64,000 bases of DNA from Selaginella moellendorffii (GCF_000143415.4 NW_003314274.1:859482-923481); one strand, 5' to 3'. Positions 47,367 through 59,011 are shown, counted from the stretch's first letter. Numbers and translations are program-made. The notes: generated by a model not told the origin, from the letters alone.

Positions 47367-48878
47367 TTAATTGGTACAAACATTGGCTAGGAGCACGTAA
47401 GGAGCCGAGCTCGCGGGATCCAAGTCTAGTGCGCGCCTCGCCGCCACCTTTCCTCTAACTGCGTTTTTGTGACTCTTGCACGACCCGAGCAGTGACTGCC
47501 AATCCACGTCCTCGGGAACAAAGGGCATTGTGGAGAGAAGTTCTTGGGCATCGCCCAAATGCCCGCACCTCCCGAGCAAATCCGTCATGCAGCAGTAGAG
47601 CTGCTTTGTGGGTGCTACGAAATAGTCCCCCTGCATCGACAGGAAGCATTGCACGCCGGTTTTCAGGCTCCCGGCGTGGTTGCATCGGACAAGCATGCAC
47701 ACGAAACAGGCTTCGTCTGCTGCCGAGCCGCCATCTAGCGCCATCTTGCAGAGGAGTTCGAGGGTGAAATCGAGGCGGGTGTTGGATGCACCCAGCATTG
47801 TCGCCCAGGACACGGTGTTGGGTTCTGGCATTCGATCGAACACGTCTTTTGCTCTCTTCCAGTGCCCGTTTTGGGCATATGCCGCGAGAAACGCGTTCCA
47901 TGCAATCACGTCCCTCTCTGGCATAGAACGGAAGAGTCCCTGGGATTCAACAAGATGGCCTTGCTTTGTATAGGCTGAAAGAAGAGTTGTGGAAGAGATT
48001 ATGTTGTGCTCAGGCATGGAATCAAACACGCATTTTGCGTTTTCAAGATCACCAACCTGGGCATATACTGCAGCCATGGCGTTGTCAGCAAACAAAGTCC
48101 TCTCTGGCATGGAATCAAAAGCTCTTCGAGCTTCTACCAGGTTGCCACTGTTGGCGTAGGAAACCAGCATGGCAGTCCACGTAATCAGATTCCACTCCGG
48201 CATCCTCTGAAAAAAATTCTGGGCCTCGCTAACATGCCCTGATTGGGCATAAGCCGATGACATGGCAGTCCACGACACCACGTCACGCTCCTTCATTGTG
48301 TTGAAAACTTCCCTCGCATTGTCAAACCGCCCATTTTCCGTGTAGCAAACAAGCATCGCTGTGCACGCCACCAGATTCCATTCCGGCATGCTGTAAAAAC
48401 TTCGTTCCGCCTGGACAAGATGCCGGTTCTCGGCATATGCATCAACGATGGCAGTCCACGCGATTATGTTTCTCTCCGGCATTGAGTTAAACACCGAAAG
48501 CGCTCGATCCAAGTAGCCATTCCGGGAGTACGCAGTCAACATGGCGCTCCACGAAACGAGATTCCAATCCGGCATTCTGTCGAACACGTCTTTGGCATCC
48601 GCGACATGCCCGTTTTGGGCATACGCCGTGAGCATGACAACCCAAGAGTAGATGTTCTTTGAGTGCGCGTCAAACACTTTTCTAGCCTCCACAACGTCGC
48701 CACACCTGCCGTACATCTGTACCATGAGATTGGCGAGATAGACAATGGTGGAGGATGGAAATAACTTGGCAGCCGGACTGGATGTAACTTGGGCATGGAC
48801 AAGCTTTGCTTGTGGTGCTGTGTTGCAAGAATTGATGAGCTTGACGCACTGCTCTAAACTTAATGCACTACTGCTCAT
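47367..48878 (-). CDS. PLS-class pentatricopeptide repeat protein
   Basis: Single exon, ATG at 48878, 503 residues. After a short N-terminus (ALSLEQCVKLINSC) come about twelve PPR units, many 31 residues long and ending VFDRMPxWNLVSW (for example NIYSWVVMLTAYAQNG, NLVSWSAMLTAYSRNG, DVVSWTAMSSAYAQSG). The last part is E-like (YCCMTDLLGRCGHLGDAQEL, VDWQSLLGSCKSH) and ends ASSAPYVLLANVCTN with no DYW. The S-repeat-rich structure is typical of the expanded lycophyte PPR family. Role in organellar RNA processing is inferred from family. Not part of the inverted duplication. The sequence shows no clear transit peptide. Confidence 0.9.
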   Translation of the reverse strand: MSSSALSLEQCVKLINSCNTAPQAKLVHAQVTSSPAAKLFPSSTIVYLANLMVQMYGRCGDVVEARKVFDAHSKNIYSWVVMLTAYAQNGHVADAKDVFDRMPDWNLVSWSAMLTAYSRNGYLDRALSVFNSMPERNIIAWTAIVDAYAENRHLVQAERSFYSMPEWNLVACTAMLVCYTENGRFDNAREVFNTMKERDVVSWTAMSSAYAQSGHVSEAQNFFQRMPEWNLITWTAMLVSYANSGNLVEARRAFDSMPERTLFADNAMAAVYAQVGDLENAKCVFDSMPEHNIISSTTLLSAYTKQGHLVESQGLFRSMPERDVIAWNAFLAAYAQNGHWKRAKDVFDRMPEPNTVSWATMLGASNTRLDFTLELLCKMALDGGSAADEACFVCMLVRCNHAGSLKTGVQCFLSMQGDYFVAPTKQLYCCMTDLLGRCGHLGDAQELLSTMPFVPEDVDWQSLLGSCKSHKNAVRGKVAARRALDLDPASSAPYVLLANVCTN

Positions 48879-48984
48879 CTAGGAGATGGATCTTCCATAA
48901 AATCCACAACAATTTTCAGGGGAAGCTCAAACATCATTCATTTAATAAACTTATAGTATATGTACAATACGGTAAGTTTAAAGT

Positions 48985-51086
48985 TCACATCCCATTCTTG
49001 TGACTTGCTAGTACTGCGTCCATTTTCTTTGTCCATGCTTGCCTTGTAGCTTCTCTTTCCTATACACAGACAAAAACAAGACTGAGAATTTGAGCTCAAA
49101 GCTAGCATTTACCTTTGCTATCTCTTCTTTGCAAGTCGAGTTCTTCAAATCTTTGTGTTTCTCCTGAGAAAACTTGCGGCATTTCTTGTGCTTGATGCAT
49201 GCAACAAGGTCTTTGCCAGCCTCGATTCCCGTCAAGTAAGCACCGTGTACGTAGCCACTGTATTTTTGGCTTGTGTGCTCTCCCGCAAAGTAGAGAGTTT
49301 CCACTGGTGCCTGGGTGGACTAATTTGTCAGCTAAAACACCTTGCAAAACTTGGAAAGGGGGCGGACCTGAATTGCTTCGAATTCACTATCGCTCACTCC
49401 GATTGGCCAGTTGGAGTAAGAACCTTTGAAATATTTCATCGATCCCCATCTTGGGACAAGCATCTCCTCAATCTCTGGGATGTTTGGTCCAAACATTTTT
49501 CGCAACACCGACATTATCTCGGCTTTAATCTCTTTGTCTGGCAGCTGCTCGATCCTACGAGATTCCTCATCCGTGACCGTCACGAAGATCATATTTTTAC
49601 CGGGAAATTCCTTCGCCAAATGCTGAAAGCTCACGAGGCTCTAAAACACTTTTCTACGTATAATTAGGAATTTACCTGCCATGTAGAGTAATATCCTCGC
49701 CTCTCGTCACAGTAAATAAGGAATTGAGCTCCTGGATAAATAGGCCAAAATGTATATGGAAATCGAAGAAAAATCTTTGTGTAAATGGCCATATCAAACT
49801 GGAAAAGAGCTTCCACTTTCCAATCCTTGAGAGAAAAAAACAGTTTATCACTTGAAAAATCGAAATCAAAGCACTTACTGGAAGAACTGGTTGAAATTTA
49901 ATCAGACTACTTTGAAGAACTCCCAAGCTTGCTGTGACAATAGCAAACTTGCCAAAGTAAGTTGATCCATCTTCAGTCAAGAGCTTCACTCCATCCTTGC
50001 TATATTTAATCTTTCTTACAACCTTGAAGAAAGAAAGAATCATAAAATTTGAAATATCCAAGAAGAAAAATCACCTTGTTCAGCAAAAGGCGAGGATCTG
50101 TAATTTTTCCATTTCTGGTCTGAAGAAAATCTCCAGCTAACTGGTGAACGATATGAGAGTAGCCACGAGGGTCCGCTACAAAGTATTCGTCGTCCCCAAA
50201 GTCTCTAAAAGTTGGATTTGGGTGTGTGTTCTCCAAGCTTGTGACTCTAGGTGGTTCTATTTAAAATCAATCAAAAATTTTAGTCAAAGATTTATAGCCA
50301 ATGATCTATAATATCAAATCAAATCTCTCCTCTCTCTCCTTGGGGCAAAAGCTTTACCTGCAAATTCAAAGTCGTAATTTTGATACTCCAAGCACATTTC
50401 TATAGGAGTCTGAGGAACGCTGCATTGGAGCGAGAGTACAAATAGTTAGCTCTAAAACAAGGATAAAACACTTGGTGGAAACCTTCCAAATAGCCGCTGT
50501 CCTGTAAGAATGGATATGTCTTGTTCCCCGTTTTTACTTTTAGAGATGGCCAGATTCGTCACATACTCCTTCTCTGCTTCAGCCATTTTCGTCTCGTTTG
50601 TAACTGTGGAAGGATCAACGTATCCACTGGATATGCAAGCAAGTGAGTTTTCTCCAAGTTTTCCACCGCTTACTTTTTTGTGTAGATGTTGCTGCTTTGA
50701 TTGCTGAAATCCGTGTAAAACGAAGTAAGATTGTACTTGTTTGCCAGAGTCCAAATGGGATTTACTTTGGAGCCATGAACTCCTTCAACCCAATTAGCAC
50801 CAATCTCTACAATTCCTCCAGCAAATGCCTCTTCTCTCATACGGCCACCAATCCTTTCCGTGGCTTCGAGAATCACAAAGTCATTGATGCCATTTTGTGA
50901 CAAAGTTTTGGCGGCCATGATCCCTGGAATTGTTCACAATTGCATTACAGAAAGAAGAAAAAAATGGAACTAACCAGAGATACCAGCACCAACAATGAGA
51001 ACGGAATCAGTCTTTGTGTGACCATCACTGGCAACAATTGCTACCCAAGCATTGAAAACTAGCAGTATGAGCAAACTCGTCGCCAT
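48985..51086 (-). CDS. FAD-dependent polyamine oxidase, secreted type
   Basis: About ten short-intron exons on the minus strand from ATG at 51086 to the stop at 48985, giving about 490 residues. A signal peptide is visible (MATSLLILLVFNAWVAIVAS). The dinucleotide-binding start is SVLIVGAGISG with IMAAKTLS after the first splice, followed by ATERIGGRM and the conserved EIGANWVEGVHG. The C-terminal FAD site is LYFAGEHTS..YSGYVHGAYLTG. Further conserved blocks are YSHIVHQLAGDFL and GRFPYTFWP-like FLRFPYTFWP. Plant apoplastic polyamine oxidases oxidise spermidine and spermine and release hydrogen peroxide. The Lys/Glu-rich C-terminal tail (KKCRKFSQEKHKD) is longer than in maize PAO. A 90-bp piece of a related gene lies at 57762. 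Confidence 0.88.
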
Positions 51087-51358
51087 GTCTATAACTCAAT
51101 ACATGGAGAAAATTGCCACTTTTATGGACGTGAACACCCTCCAGTGGTTATACAGTTGTTTATCAGTGCTGCTGCTCCACACATTTGGACCACGTTTTTC
51201 TTTCTAAAATATTGGTTGAGATTTCCTTATCAAAATACTTACAGTCTAGCTAACATGGCAATATGTGTCAAGACCCCCAACAAGATCAAGATTGGAAAAT
51301 GAAGAAGACAAAGAGAATGAGATTCTCGTGGGGAATAAAAAGCTAGACTTTGTCCGGC

Positions 51359-51849
51359 ATGGAAGAAAAAGCTCATCACTTTGTTAGCGAGCTGGCCGGT
51401 GGAATCGCTGTGTGGCCGACAAGCCTTGGAGCACAGGTGGCTGTGGAGGTGGGGCTGTTTACAAAGGTAATGCGAATGGAAGTTTTCCTGGTTTTCTTTC
51501 TGTTTTCCTGGTTATAGATGAGGAAGACGATGCTGCCAAAGATCAACCAGCCCAATCCCCATGGCAGGAATTCGAGAAGTTCCACGAGACAAACAAATAC
51601 ACGCTTTGTGAAATGGACTATGAAGAGGCAAAACAAATATTAGCAAGAGATTCTGACTTTATCTTCTTGCAGAGGGAGAAGCAGAAAGAAGCGGTAGATA
51701 AGTGCTCACGCGAAAAGCTGCCACCTTGGGTAGCACTTCAGCGTGGTTTCTTCTCTCCGCCATTGCGACTGCGAACGAGTTTGATTCTACTTCAGGGGCT
51801 GAATTCTCAGAGTCGATCGCGATTCAGGTCAAGGAGAGATTTTCCATAA
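51359..51849 (+). CDS. Small conserved plant protein of unknown function
   Basis: Two exons, 51359-51466 and 51523-51849, join in frame across a 56-nt intron, giving 144 residues. The N-terminus is FVSELAGGIAVWPTSLGAQV. Exon 2 carries an acidic start and the well-formed block QSPWQEFEKFHETNKYTLCE with EEAKQILARDSDFIF. The last 35 residues after LPPWVALQ are less natural (Ser/Arg-rich), so the true 3' end may use a further splice. Another natural-looking frame (SAIATANEFDSTSGAEF) overlaps at 51760-51847. Family resembles short plant proteins without known role; the assignment is uncertain. It is divergent from the polyamine oxidase gene, 272 bp apart. Confidence 0.6.
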
Positions 51850-53683
51850 AAGCCCCTTGAACCAGCTTTGGAAGCTGAGGAACATGCGTTCTCTCAGCGC
51901 TGGGGTCTCTTTTCTCGCCGAGTGCCCCTCTGACCTACGTGAATAAACTCAATTGTCATCCTTGAGCACGGGAAGAGTTAAATCAAGCAAGTGACGTCTT
52001 CTTCCTTACTGAAATCCCTTCCTTCTCGTCCACAATCGCGCGATTGGCGAGTTCGTGCGCAGAGCATTCGTGGGTCTTGACGAGGATCCCAATGGCATCG
52101 AGAAGATCCTCCAAATCGCCCAAAGGCCGATATCACGACGAAACGATCATGCCGTCAAAAAAACTTTTTCGCCTGACTGACAAAAGTAAACAGCTGAGTT
52201 AAGGATTGAATCTCCTGCTCCTGCTGCTCCATCATCAACTTTGCAACCTCACTTTTAACCTCCACAGCCTTGTTCCTGGCTACCCCGGCCATGTTCATAA
52301 CCCCGCTCATTGCTACTCATGACTTCCATAGTGTCGCTCATGACTGCCACCCTCGCTGCCGCAACACGGCCGCAGTTTTGCTCCTCCTCACGGCCCTGAT
52401 GGCCGCAACTTCACCAATTAAGGCCTCCACAGCTCCTTGCCTTTCTGCCGGTAGAAGAGACTGGTGGTTATACAAGTTTTACTCGTTTTGAATGCCGTTT
52501 AGTATTATTACTGATTCAGTTGATCAACATTAAAAATTCTCAAATTTTTGCTAATATGGGCATAAAGATAAACTAGACTACTTTGTTAAGAGTTTCAAGT
52601 TTGCATTTAACTAACAATGAGCCCAATGCCTATTTGTGTGTTAACAATGCCGATCACTACACTAATGTTAATTTTACTTTTTTTGAGGCCCAAGCGGATG
52701 CTGGCACATCAGGTCCATCTCTAACTCCATCTCAGGTCTATTTTGGACTCCATCTCAGACTCCATCTCTGGATCCACCAAGAGCTTTTTGAGTAATTATG
52801 TACAATTTTACTTGTAGTAATTATGTTATGAATATTTATGGTTCAACTCTACTTTTTTTCATACTTTAAAGTATTGGAGTATTAGAAATGCTTTCAAGCC
52901 TTTTTAACATGGCCAGTTATATAACTCATCTTAAAAAAAAACTGTGCCTCATTGTGTTTAGGTCAAAAGTTTGTAATTATAAATATGTTTATAATTTATG
53001 AACATACATCAACCATTAAATTATAGAATATATTAGGTAGTTTTTAGAAAAGTTTATAATTTATTAACATGTTTATAAATTATACATACAAATTAAGCTA
53101 AATAAATAGCAACCGGTAAAATAATATTTAAGTATATTCTAAATATATTCACTGGTTTGTTGAAGCAAACCAATTAAAATAATTCTAGGATTTAATTGAG
53201 TATGTACTTTATTTTTAAAAATTATCTTTTTGTGGTTGAGACTAAATTAACCCCAGACCGGTTGACCAATGAGAAATCCTGAATCTTGCTGCGGAGGAGA
53301 TGTGAATTGGTTTTGTGAAGTCATGGTTATGGCAACCCAAGCACAATGGACGTTGCAACAGTGTCAGTTGATCCTCAAGCTTAATCGGAAACATATTTTG
53401 AAAGGTGGAAGTTAACCAGCACGAAACTCTCGAGCAAGCTATAGTGAGAGGAGCAGTCAGACTTTAATCCTGAACTATTCAACAAGGGACAAGCTAGCGA
53501 CAATAGTGGAATGTTTTGGGATACATTACTCGAATAGTTGTGCCAAGACTACATCAAAGCCTCACTATAAAGAGAGTTGAAACAATGGTTAATGTAAAAT
53601 GTAAGTTTTGTACTACTGGAGTCCAACTACCTTTACTTAAAGAAGAGACGAGACAAGAGGTAGGCGCATCCCTAGCAGGAGAA
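51850..53683. other. Intergenic, AT-rich, no supported gene
   Basis: A few short frames occur, including 35 codons from ATG near 52091 (SRRSSKSPKGRYHDE) and an Ala/Ser/Pro-rich frame near 52270-52490, without domain support. From about 52800 to 53240 the sequence is very AT-rich with repeated TTATAATTTAT-like phrases, consistent with decayed transposon or matrix-attachment-like DNA. Confidence 0.4.
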
Positions 53684-54205
53684 ATGGCCGCCATCGCCGC
53701 CCCTCGCATCCTCCCCTGGAGCCTTGTTCTTGTGATGGTGTTGCTCCTAGTAGCTATGCAGGTTAGCCAGCGCTCTAAGTCTCTCGTTTAGCTGCCAAAT
53801 GCGTATGCCCAATCTCACGTTTTTTTTTAAATTTCGTTTCTTGTTTTCTTTTGGCTGCTCGCCTCGCTCTCGATCCAAGGTGTCTGGATCTGGATCTGGA
53901 TCCATCCTCGGTGGCCATGGCCGTGAGCTGTCAGGGAAGCCGACAAGTAAGTGATACTGATCAAATGTGTGTTCTGTGTTGTTTGTGACCCAAATTTGCA
54001 AAAACGCACCAATGCAGATTGCCCAAAGGCTTGTGCAGTCCGCTGCCAGACATCCCATTGGACGCGCAAGCGCTGCATGAAGAACTGCAATATCTGCTGC
54101 CGCGATTGCAGCTGCGTGCCCTCTCGTCACAAGCCCAAGAGTCGGAAGGGCCACTTCGTCGAGAATTGCAGCTGCTACAAGGGGATGGGCCACTTCTGCC
54201 CATGA
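53684..54205 (+). CDS. GASA/Snakin gibberellin-regulated cysteine-rich peptide
   Basis: Three exons: 53684-53761, 53880-53946 and 54018-54205, giving 110 residues. The signal peptide is MAAIAAPRILPWSLVLVMVL plus a few residues. A Gly/Ser-rich spacer follows (SGSGSGSILGGHG). The last 60 residues are the GASA domain with twelve cysteines: C-x3-C-x3-C, then CMKNCNICCRDCSCVPS, then CSCYKGMGHFCP. The family has CPC at the penultimate block; here it is CSC, a mild change. The loop before it is Lys/Arg-rich and lacks the usual GT-x-GN, a possible adaptation. GASA/Snakin peptides are secreted or wall-associated and act in growth regulation and antimicrobial defence. Confidence 0.88.
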
Positions 54206-54930
54206 ATCAATCACAAGAATCCATTGCACAAAGGTTTGCCCCTTTTGCACCTCCCGATCCGTCCAGTCTTCTAGTCTGATAATGAAGGAAGATTTTTGTG
54301 AAAGCAAACGTTACTAAAAACGTGGCTTCACAAGCAATATTACTACGCTATAGTACATATTAAACAGATTGCTATTGGAATGAATGATTTATAATTTTTA
54401 ATGGTTGGTATAAAAATAACACAATATATGTAGATAATAAAATAGCAATCATCATCCTTAAGCTACAAGCATAGCATATCTAGCCTGATGGTGTGGATGT
54501 GAAGATTGTTAATCATAGGTGATCAGCTATTTAGCTCATAGCAGCTATGGCTCACAATGGAGCTTTGAGAGGAACGTGCTTGTTGCCAATAAGGTTCTAG
54601 AAGCATTGTATTTGCCAGTGGATAGAATGATGTTGAGCTTCTTTATACCTGGTGATGAGTATCTATACCTAGAAGATCTTACTTCTTTGACTTTAGATTT
54701 TTAGCATAGGTGGCCAGATTTAATGTGAGTTATAAGCTCTTGATTGTGATGGAAGTCATTCATTCCAATATTATTTAAACCCAAGGCCATAGTATCCCAA
54801 AACGACTAATTCAAACTATATCCCCAGCACATGGTAATGAAATAAAATATCTTTTCATAAACAATTATATCCTGTAGACGTGCCACAAAAGTTCATTTTT
54901 CATTGTTCTTCCCTAAACGGTTGATGAACC
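54206..54930. other. Intergenic, no supported gene
   Basis: AT-rich. A 61-codon plus frame at 54519-54704 has plausible composition but no family or splice context. The 3' UTR of the GASA gene probably occupies the first part. Confidence 0.4.
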
Positions 54931-57367
54931 TCAAACATTCTGAAGCAGTGGGGCCCGCCTTTGCATTCTCAACTTCTGAATTCTGACAAGCCTGAGATTA
55001 TAGTAGTAGTAACATAAAAAGTCAAAAGTTCCCATCCCCCATATATCAACATTGCAATCGTGCTTTCCATCTATCTCAGGCGTATGAAGGGATGGCTCTA
55101 AATAACAATCTCCATCACTAGGACTCATTGCCATCATCAAAATCCGCTATCCACCAAATAAGAGCATTCATCTTGCCCACTTCAGATCCCTGTGCATGAT
55201 GCTCCTGCTATGGAGCCAGACCAAGGCCTACAGAATACAAGCAAGACAATCTTTCTTTGAGCGCGGCATCACATCGTGCTCACGTTGAAAGACAATGTGG
55301 CGCTTTTCCTGGTTCGCATGTAAAGCCTTCTCAATGAATGGACATTTTCTGATCAAAGCGTACATGCGACACGCACTCGTTGCCTTGATATCATTCGAGT
55401 ACGTCTTCACCATTTTGTCCAGGTAGAATTCCAAAGTTTTCCCACTCGGTCGAGTCATGCTCCAAGCACACTCGAACTCGAAAGTTGACAGATTCGTTCC
55501 AGCTTGTAGACAAGCTGTGCAACCTTCAGGCAAGCGATGAAGATTCCCAAGCGACCTTCTGCAGTCCTTATATCAAACGTTAGTAGACCCAGCCGGTGTG
55601 TCGCTCCATCCTCCTGACAGAGGACACAGAACGTAACCAGAATATGCTCTGGCATAGTACGCAGGGATGTAGGGAATAGAAGCACCGTAAGGCCACCCAT
55701 GCTTATCCACCAGTTCATCTGCAGGATCTCCTGGTGTATCCTCTTCCCCCATCTCCTCGCCCTTGAATAGGACGTAGCCATTGCCAGATGCGTAGGCAGC
55801 ATCTGGCCTCAACAAGCTCTCCAAGTTCTTGTTCCCCAAGTAAACGACTAATCTTCCCATAGAAGAAACGCACTGGTTCTGTGATAAGTGCGTCGTATGA
55901 GTAATGGAATGCATTCTCAATACCCTGGGCGGGGACGTCGGCGGACGCGTCGTTGAGAATGTTGCAGACAAACTTGCTCATACGAGTGGCCAAGCCAGTC
56001 ACCTCGTCCGGCGTAAATATCTGGGACCTGTTCAAGGGCAGCTGCTTCCAGACGTTCTCAGGAACAGGGAACCTCAAGTGTTCCGGAAAAGGTTGGTAAT
56101 AGAAGTTCCGCTAACCATCCAGATCCGGCAGGGCTATGAGAGACTTACGAAGCTCATCCCTCAGATAAAGTATAGGCAGTTCTGCAGTAAAAACTTATGG
56201 GATTGCAAAAGTTAAGGGACTCAAAACTCACTGGCCTCGTCAGGTCCTGCGTGAGAAAACCACACAAGAACTTTTCAGCGATGAAAACAAATTCAAACAA
56301 GCAACCGACCTTTACCCTTAAAGTTAAGGGTGATTTTTTAAGTATTTTAGTTTCACACGAACCTTTAAGCTAATTATTAATGCTTACCATTAAATTTATG
56401 TAATTTGTTCCAATTCGCACATTTTTTCCCTTATACTTACCTTTACCGTTAAATTTTAGGAAGTTAAGTCCTAGTCAACTTAAGTTTAAGTTAACTTTTG
56501 CTGCGTGGTGAGTGGGCTGCTGATCGCACAAGGTAGTGCACAAATTTGGAGCACCAGATCTAACACCACCACTTGATCTTGACCTATCTAGTTCTGAGCG
56601 TGCTCTAGTCACTCTCTCTCTGTATCCAGAGCTTTGGATCAAGGGATTGGCATTCAGCGCTTCCATCGCTCACTGGATCTGCCTTTGCTTCTTTATCGTG
56701 GCTCCACTCTTAAATCCTTGTGATGCCGATTATCCATAGAGGATCTTTGCACTGTGCCGTGTGCTGCAAGAAATTCTTGGAGACACTGCCAATCAGAATC
56801 CCACACGAATTATGAATTGGGAAAAACGACTCAACAGAGATTAAATGTTAAATATATGGAAAACACTTTAAGGTAAACCCTTATGTTAAAGTTTTAAACT
56901 TAAGTATGTGTGCAAAATGAAAAACCTTAAAAGCTTAAGTAAAATTACATAGCAATTTAAAGGTAATGGCCGATGCGAGAAAGGCTTCTAATACACCCAT
57001 TCATGAGCTAGCCTTATCCAGAAAGAAGAATAGCATGCTCACTGCTATCACACGGCGAACGCAAACAACAAATGCAAACCATGCATACCTGGCCGAGCCT
57101 GGAGTGTGGGAGCTGCAACCGAAAAAGCTTTGTCAGTGGCATCAAACAGCCTATGAATCCATAGGATTCGTAGGATTCAAAGACATACCTGACGGAGTAG
57201 CCAGGAACAGAAGCATTAGGAGTAAGTACTTGTAACTTTGTAAATGTAACAACCGGCATAACTATCCTCCCACCGGCAACCCGACTCCATACGCCTTTGG
57301 CCTTGGAGGCAATTTTACCTTCAATTCCTGAAGGAGAGCCTTGCCAACCAACGTACTCTTCACTCAT
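54931..57367 (-). pseudogene. Broken nuclease-kinase type gene, copy B
   Basis: Read on the minus strand from ATGAGTGAAGAG at 57367. Pieces in order are MSEEYVGWQGSPSG with FTKLQVLTPNASVPG, RFPVPENVWKQLPLNRSQIF (about 56075), FHYSYDALITEPVRF, LESLLRPDAAYASGNGYVLF with KGEE (55810-55750), GASIPYIPAYYARAY and DIRTAEGRLGIF. Then come SGKTLEFYLDKMVKTYSNDI (55440), MYALIRKCPFIEKAL, SRSIMHRDL-like remains near 55190 and AMSPSDGDCYLE with WGMGTF near 55060. The order equals copy A at 39182-41020. Stops and frame shifts separate the pieces, and a gap of non-homologous AT-rich DNA lies at about 56200-56950. RPD and KGEE suggest a PD-(D/E)XK site, and the HRDL and DFDD region in copy A a kinase fold. 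Neither copy looks functional. Confidence 0.6.
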
Positions 57368-57761
57368 CGTGTTTGGATGAATTCTGCCGCGCTCTTTATC
57401 TATATCTATAGATGGGCTCCGTCCCGAAAGGCGTGCATGGCTTAGGCTCCCAGTGCTTTGCGAAGGCCAGCCTACTACTTCAAGTTTGTGGATTGGGCTT
57501 ATGGTCTTGCAGGCGTTGACAGCTGTAAGCTTTGGGCTTTGTCACATTCAAATGGTAACGCCTAAAATTCAAATGGTGGCTGGACATTGATATTCTTTTG
57601 ATTAACTTCTGCAAATTCAAACCATAATGGTTATTATATATAAGGCCAACCTATTGATTCCACTCTCCAATATAGTTAGGCAATGAAAAGGATCAGGGAA
57701 GACACCTGAACTTAGTTTATTACGTGATGCTTATAACATGACTATTCAAGGGAGATCCTCA

Positions 57762-57850
57762 TGTGCTTGATTCATGCAACAAGGTCTTGGCCAGCCTTGA
57801 TTCCCGTTCACCGTGCGTAGCCACTGTAGTCTTTGCTTGTGTGCTCATAG
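57762..57850 (-). pseudogene. Fragment of a polyamine oxidase gene
   Basis: This stretch matches 49188-49282 of the polyamine oxidase gene (FAD-site exon, minus strand) over about 90 bp with a dozen differences and a small deletion that removes the AGTAAGC segment. Nothing on either side continues the match. It is a relic of a copied segment. Confidence 0.7.
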
Positions 57851-58476
57851 GATGATTGTAAAACTTACAAAGATAATATTTGTAGTTTTGTTTTATATAC
57901 TTTTAATACTAGAGAAAAATATATAAAGTGTTTAAAATCCACATGTATACATGCTTAGAGGTTTTCATTTATCTCCTGGGAGATCTAGATTTGCTAATAG
58001 TTATCTTCTACTCACCATTTTTTTTTCCATTTTGTATACAGTGGTGTTACCACCTTTATCATTCTATTCAGTGGAATAGAACTAAAGCTGGCTGAAGATG
58101 GGTTTACCTAGAGTGTTTCACTAAGACCATTTCTAAATTCAAACAGCTCTAAAAATCCCAAAAATTGTTAGAATCATTAAGTATTGAACTGGAAATGCTT
58201 GGTTTTCTATATTCAAAATATTAATAATATCTTGAATATTTTTTTGTTAAGTTAAATATTAATAGATAATAGCATTATAGTATTTGTATTCTTTAATTCA
58301 ATAATAGTTATAAATAAAGTGAGACGTATAAAGATAATTTTTATCAATTAATCCAAGATCATCTAAGCGCCAGAATTTGCTTGGTTGTCACAACTTTGTG
58401 TAAAGCATTTTGCCAATTATTATTTTGCTCATCACATCTTAAAGTCCCTCTAGAAAGAAAACTTCTTGCGACCACT
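57851..58476. other. AT-rich intergenic DNA, no gene seen
   Basis: Contains long A/T runs (for example 58020-58030 and 58190-58330) and no supported open frame. A possible Pol III terminator for the adjacent minus-strand tRNA lies in the A-rich plus-strand stretch near 58455-58461. Confidence 0.4.
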
Positions 58477-58550
58477 CGACCACAGAGGGATTCGAACCCT
58501 CGACCTTCAGATCCGAAGTCTGACGCGCTAATCCACTGCGCTATGCAGCC
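58477..58550 (-). tRNA. tRNA-Arg (anticodon UCG), copy B
   Basis: This is the reverse complement of a 74-nt cloverleaf that differs from copy A at 46120-46193 by one base in the acceptor stem (GGCTGCA instead of GGCCGCA), turning a C-G pair into a U-G wobble. The anticodon loop CTTCGGA, D arm and T arm are identical to copy A. Probably still foldable. It is the inverted-duplication partner of copy A. Confidence 0.93.
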
Positions 58551-58552
58551 AA

Positions 58553-59011
58553 TTACACGCTTAGCAAAAGGATTAGTTTTGGATATTTAACGATCAAGGA
58601 ATCTGCATCCCAAAATCCGGGGACGCAAATCGTCCTTGGGCGATCGCTCTTCGCAGCAATCTCTCCAGATTCTTGTTGCTCATGATAGCCTGGCTTCCTC
58701 AACATCGGATTGCTTCCCACCAAGTAATGCCCCATGAAAGACATTCCCGCATTGTTGAGCATCCTCACATACGAGTCCCTGGCCATCCGGAGCAGCGATT
58801 TGGGCGCCAGAAAAATGCTAATCCTGCCCACGAATCGACGCAGTCTCAGCTTCCTGACGACTCTCGCTCGCCACAATCGCTGCTTGGTGGGTGTGTTGGG
58901 ATCGATCGGCCGCACTGTTCTTCGCTTGTTACTACTCCGGTGCCATGGGTTCGACGATCCAACGCGCTGGCAGCTCCACCTGGAGAAGAACCTCGTCTTG
59001 GACAGTCCCAT
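58553..59011 (-). CDS. Small basic plant protein, copy B, frameshifted C-terminus
   Basis: ATG at 59011 opens 152 residues. The first 100 match copy A (45597-46061): FFSRWSCQRVGSSNPWH, PTKQRLWRARVVRKLRLRRF, SLLRMARDSYV and FMGHYLVGSN. A deletion after about residue 104 shifts the frame. The DNA beyond still encodes, in another frame, the family end MSNKNLERLLRRAIAQGRF. As read, the last 48 residues are therefore novel sequence. Either this copy is a pseudogene or it makes an altered protein. It lies immediately downstream-adjacent to tRNA-Arg copy B, as in copy A. Confidence 0.5.
   Translation of the reverse strand: MGLSKTRFFSRWSCQRVGSSNPWHRSSNKRRTVRPIDPNTPTKQRLWRARVVRKLRLRRFVGRISIFLAPKSLLRMARDSYVRMLNNAGMSFMGHYLVGSNPMLRKPGYHEQQESGEIAAKSDRPRTICVPGFWDADSLIVKYPKLILLLSV

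Noticed and set aside
52800..53240. Possible replication origin or scaffold attachment region
   Set aside because: High AT content alone is not evidence; no consensus element or flanking structure was seen.
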